From Arcobacter sp. (GTDB lineage Bacteria; Campylobacterota; Campylobacteria; Campylobacterales; Arcobacteraceae), in assembly GCA_030635995.1 (NCBI GenBank), contig DAOVXU010000118.1, positions 1 to 5,623 on the forward strand: a DNA stretch of 5,623 bases, written 5' to 3'. Each line of letters begins with the position of its first letter. Positions within the stretch are counted from its first letter, which is position 1. The translations under genes and the position numbers were made by a program. Below the pieces are notes generated by a model. It saw nothing but the letters and a program-made list of their open reading frames with translations. It did no database searches and had not been told where the DNA came from. Below, piece after piece: positions 1-5,623 of the stretch.

Positions 1-15
1 ATATAAAGTTTTCAT
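1..15 (-). CDS. Possible start of a further minus-strand gene, cut by the window edge
   Basis: An ATG at 13-15 (minus strand) opens a frame of only five visible codons (M-K-T-L-Y) before the window ends. It follows an AGGAAG Shine-Dalgarno-like sequence at about 19-24 and lies 46 nt after the stop of the pseudouridine synthase gene, as expected for the next gene of the same transcript. Five residues cannot identify a product. The start M-K-T-L-Y is common in SixA-type histidine phosphatases, but that is only a guess. It does not resemble the usual N-terminus of Ffh, whose gene follows the pseudouridine synthase in C. jejuni. Confidence 0.35.
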
Positions 16-61
16 CTTCTTCCTATAAAGGAATTATGACTCAACAATTCTTAAAGTTAGA

Positions 62-808
62 TTAAAATCCAAAGTGATAAAACTCTTTTGGTTCTTTTGC
101 TTGAAACTCATATCCAAGTATTCTAGTAATTTTACTATGAAGCATAACTCTTTGAACTTGATTTGAGTGTCTTCCATATTGTAGATCTCCAATGATTGGA
201 TAACCTGCATATTGAAGATGTACTCTTATTTGATGTGTTCTTCCATTTTCAATTACAACTTTTATTTTAGATTTACTACCCTCAACCATATATGGAGATA
301 TATGTGTAATAGCAGGTTTACCAAATTTTTCATCTATCTTACTTTTTGCAGTTTTACCTTTTATTGTGTGTATTGGCATATCAATAGTTATATCTTCTAC
401 TAATTTACCCTCTACAACTGCAACATATTCTTTATATACTTTATGTTGTTTAAATTCATTAATAGCTTTTAATCTAAACTCTTCAGTTTTTGCAAGCATC
501 ATCACACCACTTGTCTCTTTATCTAATCTATTTAAAAGTACCGCTTGAGGAAACTTCTTTTCCACCTCTGATGCTACCATATATGCAGGTTTATCCACTA
601 CTAAAATCTCATCATTTTCAAATATAATTTTAGCATTTGCTACATCTTTTATCTTAAATAGAGCATATTCACTAAGTTCACCTCGTGCTACTAAAAGTTT
701 TTTACCCTCAACTGTTACTACACCTTTATCTATAAGTTCTTTTGCTTTAGTATTTGAGATACCCTCTTGAATTGCCAATAATTTATATGCTTTTTCTTTT
801 GCCATCAT
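62..808 (-). CDS. RluA/RluD-family RNA pseudouridine synthase
   Basis: The product isomerises specific uridines in RNA, probably rRNA or tRNA, to pseudouridine in the cytoplasm; the target cannot be told from sequence. The 248-residue protein has an S4-like N-terminal part (about 8-50) and then the RluA catalytic core: NRLDKETSG at 93-101 with the presumed catalytic Asp96, GRTHQIRVHL at 189-198 and GDLQYG at 207-212. RluA enzymes usually read HRLD; here the His is Asn. Two adjacent ATG codons (806-808 and 803-805) could both serve as start. An AAAGGA sequence at 813-818 lies 4 nt from the first and 7 nt from the second, so the second is slightly better spaced. It is the last complete gene of the minus-strand series and sits where HP0956/Cj0708-type synthases sit after waaA. 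The 219-nt gap to waaA suggests it may have its own promoter. Family is certain; a specific name such as rluD is not justified. Confidence 0.93.
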   Translation of the reverse strand: MMAKEKAYKLLAIQEGISNTKAKELIDKGVVTVEGKKLLVARGELSEYALFKIKDVANAKIIFENDEILVVDKPAYMVASEVEKKFPQAVLLNRLDKETSGVMMLAKTEEFRLKAINEFKQHKVYKEYVAVVEGKLVEDITIDMPIHTIKGKTAKSKIDEKFGKPAITHISPYMVEGSKSKIKVVIENGRTHQIRVHLQYAGYPIIGDLQYGRHSNQVQRVMLHSKITRILGYEFQAKEPKEFYHFGF

Positions 809-922
809 TTTGTCCTTTAATTGTTATAGCTTTAGTTGTTTCAACGATTGCCATTATTCTTTCTTTTTATTTGTTATGACTTAAATTGCTAAAGCAATAT
901 TTGCCATTCTCTTAATATCATA
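809..922. other. Intergenic leader upstream of the pseudouridine synthase, with a small hairpin and a degenerate repeat
   Basis: This stretch lies between the palindromic element and the pseudouridine synthase start. A small stem, ATTGC at 885-889 pairing with GCAAT at 894-898 across TAAA, is present but has no proper U-run after it. On the minus strand two similar segments follow each other, each beginning AATGGCAA and ending ATAACAA(A/T)TAAA, about 20-23 nt apart internally, which looks like an old imperfect tandem duplication. A 23-codon minus-strand frame (783-854, ATG to TAA) overlaps the pseudouridine synthase start out of frame. It has only a weak purine-rich Shine-Dalgarno candidate and no recognisable product. 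No clear promoter could be fixed. Confidence 0.4.
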
Positions 923-1031
923 ATAAATTGTAATCCTAATACTTCATAAACATCTGCAAGAGAAGGGTAGAAATTTTAATTTCTGGGACCCACTCTGAAG
1001 CCGTTTATGAAGTATTAGGATTACAATTTAT
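923..1031. repeat. Perfect 29-bp inverted repeat forming a 109-nt hairpin element (MITE- or REP-like, or terminator-like)
   Basis: Bases 923-951 are the exact reverse complement of 1003-1031 (29 of 29 pairs). The 51-nt interior keeps pairing: AGAG 959-962 with CTCT 993-996, GGGT 965-968 with ACCC 988-991, and AGAAAT 969-974 with ATTTCT 979-984 across a TTTA loop. The whole element therefore folds into one long hairpin in either strand's transcript. The interior is richer in G+C than the surroundings. The right arm contains the waaA stop codon (1028-1030) and one base of its last sense codon. There is no U-run directly after the stem on the minus strand, so a classical terminator is not well supported. 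A small non-autonomous repeat inserted at the end of waaA is an equally good or better reading. No convincing target duplication is visible. The structure is directly seen; its nature is inference. Confidence 0.9.
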
Positions 1032-2173
1032 AATTTCTTTAACTCTTTTATTATTGGTAAAATATCACCTTTTTGTCCAATTGATGCTTTTTTTAAATTT
1101 TTACTATTATTAATATACTCTTTTAACTCATCATTTTGTATTAAATAATAATTCTCAACACACTCAAAAAGTGATTTTTGATTGAATATCACTTTTCCAC
1201 TTATTACAACTTTATTAAAAAATGCAGGTTCTATTGGATTGTGTCCCCCTGCTGTTTTAATAAATCCACCACCAAGGATAACTATATCACTTATTGCATA
1301 GATATTTATAAGTTCACCCATAACATCTACTAAAGTTATATCACTATTAAAATCATTTTGTTCTGAATACCTATGATAAGTTGTAACACAATTTTGATAT
1401 TTAGATTCTATTAATGCGTACACCTCATCAAATCGTTCTGGATGTCTTGGCACTATTATCAATCTACCTTTAGTTCTATCCCAAGAATTTAATATAAGAT
1501 TCTCTTCACTATCATGTGTAGAACCTGCTGTTATAACTAATTCTTGAGGTTTTTTCAACTCTTTTGTTATTTTAGGTAATGAAGCTAATTTTATATTTCC
1601 TATCACCTCAATATTTGAAGCCCCTAACTCGATAAGTCTTTGTTTATCAATATCACTTTGTGCAAATATCTTATTCACATTTTTAAATAGTTGCTTATAA
1701 AAAAATCTATACTTTTTATAAGTTGCATACGATTTATCATTTATCCGAGCATTTATAAGAAATGTTTTAGCACCTTTTCTTGAAGCAACTAAAAACAACA
1801 TATACCAAAGTTCAGCTTCCATTACTACTAAAGCTTTTTGTTTAGTTATCCAAAATGGTAAAAATATCTCAAAAGGTAAATATCGCACATTTTGTACCAT
1901 ATTTTTTCCCTGCTCAAATCCAGTATTTGTGATAACTGTTAAATTAATCTCATCATTATCAAACTCATCAAAAATAGGCTTTAAAGCTTTTGTTTCACCC
2001 ATAGAGCAACTATGAAACCATATTTTATTTTGAGGTAATTTGGGATTATCTTTTAGAAAAAATTTAGCAGGTATCGCTTGAGAATATTTTTTAGTTCTAC
2101 TTTTAAAAAGTAAATAAGGGATAGCTAATATATATATTATAGTAGCTAGAATAAAATATATATATTTAAACAA
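1028..2173 (-). CDS. waaA: 3-deoxy-D-manno-octulosonic acid (Kdo) transferase
   Basis: WaaA (KdtA, GT30 family) transfers Kdo from CMP-Kdo to the lipid A precursor at the cytoplasmic face of the inner membrane, starting the LPS core. The 381-residue protein has an N-terminal membrane anchor (about 2-23), followed by basic residues. Next comes the acceptor domain with SMGE at 57-60, where Glu60 matches the proposed catalytic base of the family, and MEAELW at 118-123. The C-terminal half carries AGSTHDSEE (216-224), PRHPERF (242-248), GGGF (301-304) and GGHNPIEPA (309-317), as in other WaaA proteins. The start is a TTG at 2171-2173: AAAGGG lies 5 nt upstream, the next in-frame ATG is Met58 at the catalytic motif, and the TTG keeps the membrane anchor. 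Its stop codon lies inside the arm of the palindrome at 923-1031. One or two Kdo additions cannot be distinguished here. Confidence 0.96.
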   Translation of the reverse strand: MFKYIYFILATIIYILAIPYLLFKSRTKKYSQAIPAKFFLKDNPKLPQNKIWFHSCSMGETKALKPIFDEFDNDEINLTVITNTGFEQGKNMVQNVRYLPFEIFLPFWITKQKALVVMEAELWYMLFLVASRKGAKTFLINARINDKSYATYKKYRFFYKQLFKNVNKIFAQSDIDKQRLIELGASNIEVIGNIKLASLPKITKELKKPQELVITAGSTHDSEENLILNSWDRTKGRLIIVPRHPERFDEVYALIESKYQNCVTTYHRYSEQNDFNSDITLVDVMGELINIYAISDIVILGGGFIKTAGGHNPIEPAFFNKVVISGKVIFNQKSLFECVENYYLIQNDELKEYINNSKNLKKASIGQKGDILPIIKELKKL

Positions 2174-2178
2174 TGTAT

Positions 2179-2184
2179 CCCTTT
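2179..2184 (-). promoter_or_regulatory. Ribosome binding site supporting the TTG start of waaA
   Basis: On the minus strand AAAGGG is followed by the 5-nt spacer ATACA and then TTG. This position decides the start, because no in-frame ATG is available near the N-terminus. Confidence 0.7.
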
Positions 2185-2207
2185 ATAATTCACCTAAAAT
2201 CAAGGTA

Positions 2208-2308
2208 AAAAGTTCAGAAGTGCATGAGATTTTACTATAAAAATTTGAAGGTGTACTTTAGTACATCAATGATTTTTATAGTGAAAGATTATGTGCTTCT
2301 GGACTTTT
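2208..2308. repeat. Imperfect palindrome of about 100 bp between flgZ and waaA; possible terminator or folded RNA element
   Basis: The arms 2208-2233 and 2283-2308 pair at 19 Watson-Crick positions and 5 G-T positions with 2 mismatches. A perfect 11-bp block follows (2234-2244 with 2272-2282), then a small internal loop and an apical stem TGTAC/GTACA (2252-2256 with 2261-2265) closed by a TTTA loop. The right arm overlaps the flgZ stop codon (2307-2309). On the minus strand the stem ends in AACTTTTT, and on the plus strand in GGACTTTT, so it could act as a Rho-independent terminator in either direction. It would separate flgZ from waaA, which lies 133 nt further. The G-T pairs mean the plus-strand RNA folds better than the minus-strand RNA. 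A repeat element that became part of the 3' end is an alternative. Structure is seen; role is inferred. Confidence 0.8.
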
Positions 2309-3014
2309 ATTCTTGAATTTTATAGATTATTCTTCCACAATGCGGACAAGTACTAATCTCATCTGATGCTAAGAACTCTCTATAAACTCTATCTGATAGT
2401 TTCATATGACAACCATAACACGCTTGATTTTTAATTTCAACCACTGCTGTTTCATTTGCCCATCTTTTAATTTTTTCATAAAATGTTAAAACTTTTTGAT
2501 CTATTTGTTCTATAAGTTCAGATTTATTTTTAGATATATCTGCTTTTGCCTTATCATATGAAGCAATAACTTCATCAACAGCATCTTTTATCTCTTTTAC
2601 ATCTTCCTCTTCAGTAGCTAATTCTTTTTTTAGCTCTTCTAACTCTGCCTCTTTTGAAGATGCAATCTCATCAAGTCTTACTATTTCATTATTTGCAAAT
2701 GCAACTTGCTCTTTAGCAATCTCCTCTTCAAGTTGAAGTGCTTTTGATTCTTTTTCTGTTTTTACACTATCATATTTAGTTGTTATCTCTTCTATTCTAT
2801 AAGATAATTCTTTTAAATGTAAATCATTCTTAATTCTTTTATTTTTAGAATCATCAATCTCAACGTACAATTTTTCTATTTTTGCATTCAATGAATCAAC
2901 TGTTTTTAAAAATACTGCTAATTTATCGTTTTCTGCTTTTATTTTTGGTTCAAATCCTACTATACTTTTATCAAAATTTGATAATTTTACTAATTGTGCT
3001 AAATGTGCATTCAA
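2307..3014 (-). CDS. flgZ: Coiled-coil zinc-ribbon protein of the FlgZ (HP0958/Cj0706) type
   Basis: The 235-residue protein is a long, Lys/Glu-rich coiled-coil hairpin (about 24-185) followed by a C-terminal zinc ribbon with C199-x2-C202 and C223-x2-C226, the four expected zinc ligands. This is the architecture of H. pylori HP0958 (FlgZ), described as a chaperone of the flagellar sigma factor RpoN that also binds flagellin mRNA, so a role in flagellar gene control in the cytoplasm is likely. That role is transferred from the homologue and from the matching position between the Nif3 gene and waaA. The start is TTG at 3012-3014, with AAGGA 6 nt upstream placed directly after the Nif3 stop; the nearby ATG at 3009-3011 is out of frame. 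The gap to the Nif3 gene is only 11 nt, implying co-transcription. A general zinc-ribbon protein without a flagellar role remains possible. Confidence 0.88.
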   Translation of the reverse strand: MNAHLAQLVKLSNFDKSIVGFEPKIKAENDKLAVFLKTVDSLNAKIEKLYVEIDDSKNKRIKNDLHLKELSYRIEEITTKYDSVKTEKESKALQLEEEIAKEQVAFANNEIVRLDEIASSKEAELEELKKELATEEEDVKEIKDAVDEVIASYDKAKADISKNKSELIEQIDQKVLTFYEKIKRWANETAVVEIKNQACYGCHMKLSDRVYREFLASDEISTCPHCGRIIYKIQE

Positions 3015-3020
3015 TTTATT

Positions 3021-3025
3021 TCCTT
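3021..3025 (-). promoter_or_regulatory. Ribosome binding site supporting the TTG start of flgZ
   Basis: On the minus strand the Nif3 stop TAG is followed at once by AAGGA, the 6-nt spacer AATAAA and TTG. The 11-nt intergenic gap is thus filled by the Shine-Dalgarno sequence and its spacer, which supports the TTG start and translation from a shared mRNA. Confidence 0.75.
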
Positions 3026-3760
3026 CTATTTATATTCAAATGGGTTTTTATTTAGCCCCATTATAGCTTGTATTTTATTTTTTTTCAAATATTTTTCCAA
3101 TAAGTCGTTAACCATAGGGCTGAAATGCTTTTCACTTTCATAGTGTCCTATGTCAATTATTGAAATTTCTTGTAATTTTGCCTCCATAGCATCATGATAT
3201 TTTACATCACCTGTTAAGAAACAATCTGTTTTTATATCATTTATCAAACTCATTCCAGAGCCAGTAGTAAGTGAAATATTTTTTATAAATTTATGGCACT
3301 TTACACTTTTTGAATATTCTAAATTTAATTTCTCTTTTACTAATTTTTTTAAATCTTTAAAACTCATATTGACAACAGCCGTTAAAATAAAATCTTCACC
3401 AACTTCACAATTAAATCCAAGTACTTTTTCCATCACATATCTATTTAGATGTGATTTATCAATATTTGTATGCATAGATATAAGTTTTATATCTTTTTTA
3501 ATAAGTATTTTTAAAAGCTTAGTTGAATAACTATCATCATTTATCTTCTTTAATCCACTAAATATAAGAGGATGATGTGTAATAACTAAAGAACCTTTTT
3601 TAACAGTTTTTAAAAATTGTTTATCTAAATCTAAAGAGATATAAACCTCTTCAAAACTATCTTTCATACTTCCAACTATAAGCCCACTATTATCCCACTT
3701 TTCTTGTGTAGAAAAAGGAGACAACTGATCTAAAAAGTTATAAATATCTTTTATTAACAT
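3026..3760 (-). CDS. Nif3-like dinuclear metal center protein (YbgI/YqfO family)
   Basis: The family (NIF3, sometimes labelled GTP cyclohydrolase 1 type 2 homologue) binds two metal ions. Its physiological reaction is not settled, and the GTP cyclohydrolase label should not be taken as function. The 244 residues show the family's ligands: THHPLIF at 61-67 with His62 and His63, HTNID at 97-101 with Asp101, and GHYESE at 205-210 with His206 and Glu210, matching the spacing in E. coli YbgI. The N-terminal EKWDNSGL (20-27) is also typical. The length fits the short form, without the extra inserted domain of YqfO. The ATG at 3758-3760 lies inside the end of glyQ, a 7-nt overlap, with an AAAGG about 11 nt upstream; translation is probably coupled to glyQ. 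It occupies the same place as HP0959/Cj0705. Confidence 0.93.
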   Translation of the reverse strand: MLIKDIYNFLDQLSPFSTQEKWDNSGLIVGSMKDSFEEVYISLDLDKQFLKTVKKGSLVITHHPLIFSGLKKINDDSYSTKLLKILIKKDIKLISMHTNIDKSHLNRYVMEKVLGFNCEVGEDFILTAVVNMSFKDLKKLVKEKLNLEYSKSVKCHKFIKNISLTTGSGMSLINDIKTDCFLTGDVKYHDAMEAKLQEISIIDIGHYESEKHFSPMVNDLLEKYLKKNKIQAIMGLNKNPFEYK

Positions 3761-4641
3761 TTAGATTCAAGCCTTTTTTCTCTATCTTCCTCTTGACTTT
3801 TATAAAGTTTTGCACATCCTAAAGATAGCTCTCTCACTTTTAAAATGTAATTTTGTCGTTCAGTTACAGAGATAGCTTTTCTTGCATCAAGTGTATTAAA
3901 ACAATGTGAAGCAAACATGCATTGGTCATATGCAGGAAGTGGTAAGCCATTTTCAAGAGATAGTTTACATTCGTTGAAATGGTCATCAAAATGCCTAAAT
4001 AACATATCAATATTTGCTACTTCAAAATTATACTTGCTTAGTTCAACTTCTGATTCAAAATGTATATCTTTATATGTTGTAATTCCATGTTCATTCTCAT
4101 TCCAAACAATATCAAAAATATTATCTACACCTTGCAAGTACATAGCAAGTCTTTCTGTTCCATAAGTTATCTCAACGGCAACAGGGTCACAAGCTATTCC
4201 ACCCACTTGTTGAAAATATGTAAATTGTGTAACCTCCATGCCATCAAGCCAAACTTCCCAACCAAGACCCCAAGCACCTAGTGTTGGAGATTCCCAATTG
4301 TCTTCTACAAATCTAATATCGTGTTTTGATAGATCAAGTCCTAAAAATTCTAAAGATTTTAAATATAAATCTTGAATATTATCAGGCGATGGTTTGATAA
4401 GTGCTTGAAATTGATAATAAGAACCTAAACGATTTGGATTTTCTCCATATCTTCCATCTGTTGGTCTTCTTGATGGTGCAACATAAGCAACACTCCAAGG
4501 CTTAGAATCTAAACTTCGAAGCATTGTAGCAGGATGAAAAGTCCCAGCACCACTAGGTATATCATAAGGTTGAAGTATATTACACCCTTGATCTGCCCAA
4601 TACTCTTGTAGTTTTAATAGCATTTTTGAAAATGTAATCAT
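3754..4641 (-). CDS. glyQ: Glycyl-tRNA synthetase alpha subunit
   Basis: GlyQ is the catalytic alpha subunit of the bacterial two-subunit glycyl-tRNA synthetase; it activates glycine with ATP and charges tRNA-Gly together with the beta subunit GlyS. The 295-residue protein is full length and very close to the family: YWADQGC (14-20), SRRPTDGRYGENPNRL (57-72, the motif 2 region), FVEDNWESPTLGAWGLGWEV (111-130), QFTYFQQVGG (139-148) and GTERLAMY (161-168, motif 3 with Arg164). ARKAISVTERQ (253-263) near the C-terminus is also characteristic. The ATG at 4639-4641 has AAGGA at 4647-4651, 5 nt upstream. It is the first gene of the minus-strand series, divergent from purL. glyS does not follow it; in Campylobacterota glyS is normally elsewhere in the genome, so its absence is expected. 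Confidence 0.98.
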   Translation of the reverse strand: MITFSKMLLKLQEYWADQGCNILQPYDIPSGAGTFHPATMLRSLDSKPWSVAYVAPSRRPTDGRYGENPNRLGSYYQFQALIKPSPDNIQDLYLKSLEFLGLDLSKHDIRFVEDNWESPTLGAWGLGWEVWLDGMEVTQFTYFQQVGGIACDPVAVEITYGTERLAMYLQGVDNIFDIVWNENEHGITTYKDIHFESEVELSKYNFEVANIDMLFRHFDDHFNECKLSLENGLPLPAYDQCMFASHCFNTLDARKAISVTERQNYILKVRELSLGCAKLYKSQEEDREKRLESKC

Positions 4642-4738
4642 AAAGTTCCTTATTTTCTATATATATGCGATTTTACCTAATACTAAATAATTATTAGATA
4701 AAATGAGAAAAATTACAATATATAAATAAGGTAAACAG
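4642..4738. promoter_or_regulatory. Divergent glyQ-purL promoter region with a symmetric dyad
   Basis: This 97-bp AT-rich gap must carry the promoters of both genes. At its centre is a dyad: ATTTTAcCTAATA (4670-4682) mirrors TATTAGaTAAAAT (4692-4704) at 12 of 13 positions around a 9-nt spacer. Each arm ends in TAAAAT facing outward, one base off the sigma-70 -10 consensus TATAAT, so both could be -10 elements (minus strand 4670-4675 for glyQ, plus strand 4699-4704 for purL). Other -10 candidates are TACAAT at 4714-4719 for purL and the TATATA run at 4658-4665 for glyQ. Clear -35 boxes are not seen, as is usual in Campylobacter-type promoters. Whether the dyad is an operator, a symmetric promoter pair or chance in AT-rich DNA is open. 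Confidence 0.6.
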
Positions 4739-5623
4739 ATGTCAAATCAAACTCCATTAGAAATTGCACTAGCTCATTCTATGACAAAAGAAGAATACAA
4801 AACAGTATTAAATATGCTTGGTCGAGAACCTAACTACACAGAAATTGGTGTTATATCAGCTATGTGGTCAGAACATTGTTCATATAAATCATCTAAAAAA
4901 TATTTAAATGGTTTCCCTACTAAAGCTCCTTGGGTTATACAAGGTCCAGGGGAAAATGCTGGTGTTATTGATATTGGTGATGGTTATGCTGCTGTATTTA
5001 AAATGGAATCACACAATCATCCCTCTTTTATAGAGCCTTATCAAGGAGCTGCAACTGGTGTTGGTGGAATTATGAGAGATGTATTTACAATGGGTGCAAG
5101 ACCTGTTGCAAGTATGAATTTAATTCAATTTGCTGGAATTGATGGAGATAGTGAAACTGCTAAAAAACATAGATTTTTACTTAGAGGTGTTGTTGAAGGT
5201 ATCGGTGGATATGGTAACTGTATGGGTGTTCCTACTATTGGTGGACAAACTGGTTTTGAAGAGTGTTATGCTGGAAACAATCTTGTAAATGCTTTTAATC
5301 TTGGTATTTGTAAAGCGGATGAGATTTTCCTTGGAGTTGCCGAGGGTGTTGGAAATCCTGTAATGTATGTAGGTAGTAAAACTGGACGAGATGGTTTAGG
5401 TGGTGCTGTTATGAGTTCTGCTGCATTTACTGAAGATAATGAATCAAAAAGACCAACAGTACAAGTTGGAGATCCATTTACAGAAAAACTTTTACTTGAA
5501 GCTTGTATGGAACTATTTAAAGAAGATTTAATTATTGGTATTCAAGATATGGGTGCTGCTGGACTTACATCATCATCATTTGAGATGGCTGGAAGAAGTG
5601 GTTCTGGTATGAGAATGGATTTA
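4739..5623 (+). CDS. purL: Phosphoribosylformylglycinamidine synthase subunit PurL, 5' part (cut by the window edge)
   Basis: PurL is the ATP-dependent subunit that converts FGAR to FGAM in step four of purine synthesis, using ammonia supplied by PurQ with PurS. The first 295 codons are open to the window end, about 40% of the usual length of roughly 730 residues for the small form, so this is a true partial gene rather than a truncation. Visible motifs are SAMWSEHCSYKSS (40-52) with the presumed catalytic His46, ESHNHPS (90-96), GGIMRDVFTMGARP (109-122), GSKTGRDGLGGA (212-223) and GIQDMGAAGLTSSS (267-280). The protein begins directly with the catalytic domain and lacks the long N-terminal extension of E. 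coli PurL, so separate purS and purQ genes are expected elsewhere. The ATG at 4739-4741 has AAGGT starting at 4728, 7 nt upstream of the start after AAGG. The gene is divergent from glyQ. Confidence 0.97.
   Translation, partial: MSNQTPLEIALAHSMTKEEYKTVLNMLGREPNYTEIGVISAMWSEHCSYKSSKKYLNGFPTKAPWVIQGPGENAGVIDIGDGYAAVFKMESHNHPSFIEPYQGAATGVGGIMRDVFTMGARPVASMNLIQFAGIDGDSETAKKHRFLLRGVVEGIGGYGNCMGVPTIGGQTGFEECYAGNNLVNAFNLGICKADEIFLGVAEGVGNPVMYVGSKTGRDGLGGAVMSSAAFTEDNESKRPTVQVGDPFTEKLLLEACMELFKEDLIIGIQDMGAAGLTSSSFEMAGRSGSGMRMDL

Noticed and set aside
1..61. Start of ffh, as expected from the C. jejuni gene order
   Set aside because: The five visible residues (M-K-T-L-Y) do not resemble an Ffh N-terminus, and too little is present to name any gene.
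212..548. Two plus-strand open frames (212-403 and 366-548)
   Set aside because: They lie wholly inside the well-supported pseudouridine synthase gene on the other strand, have no convincing ribosome binding site, and give low-complexity products with no recognisable motif.
923..1031. CRISPR repeat or IS element with transposase
   Set aside because: There is only one inverted-repeat pair, no spaced direct repeats, and no coding capacity between the arms.
3917..4281. Two plus-strand open frames (3917-4165 and 4060-4281)
   Set aside because: Both are antisense to the highly conserved part of glyQ and show no protein-like motif; they are explained as shadow frames.
3754..4641. Missing glyS next to glyQ as evidence of gene loss or rearrangement
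   Set aside because: In Campylobacterota the two subunit genes are normally not adjacent, so this is the expected layout.
4739..5623. purL as a truncated pseudogene
   Set aside because: The frame is intact with all expected motifs and runs through the last base of the window; the missing part is due to the window edge.

Overview
The window looks like an ordinary chromosomal housekeeping segment from an AT-rich member of the Campylobacterota (Epsilonproteobacteria), most likely an Arcobacter-type organism. The evidence is strong A+T bias, the protein families, and above all gene order. Read on the minus strand, glyQ - Nif3-family gene - coiled-coil/zinc-ribbon gene (flgZ, HP0958 type) - waaA - RluA-type pseudouridine synthase is the order I recall from Helicobacter pylori (HP0960 down to HP0956) and Campylobacter jejuni (Cj0704-Cj0708). 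The genus assignment is inference; no rRNA or marker gene is present to confirm it.

Layout from right to left. A 97-bp divergent intergenic region (4642-4738) separates purL, on the plus strand and cut by the right window edge, from glyQ on the minus strand. The minus-strand series then runs glyQ (3754-4641), the Nif3 gene (3026-3760, overlapping glyQ by 7 nt), flgZ (2307-3014, 11-nt gap), waaA (1028-2173, 133-nt gap) and the pseudouridine synthase (62-808, 219-nt gap). The first codons of a further minus-strand gene may lie at 1-15. The first three genes are tightly packed and look co-transcribed. The two wider gaps each hold a palindromic element of about 100 bp.

The gene products cover different jobs: tRNA charging (GlyQ, whose partner GlyS is not here), a dinuclear-metal protein of unsettled function, a flagellar sigma-54 chaperone homologue, Kdo transfer in LPS core assembly, RNA pseudouridylation, and purine synthesis (PurL). 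They do not form one pathway; the cluster is better read as a conserved housekeeping arrangement.

No novel defence, mobile or metabolic system is visible. The points worth a second look are non-coding: a perfect 29-bp inverted repeat (923-1031) folding into a single hairpin and containing the waaA stop codon; a second, imperfect palindrome (2208-2308) directly at the flgZ stop, whose non-identical pairs are biased toward G-U pairing in plus-strand RNA; a symmetric dyad with outward-facing -10-like hexamers between glyQ and purL; and TTG start codons on two neighbouring genes, each with a good Shine-Dalgarno sequence.
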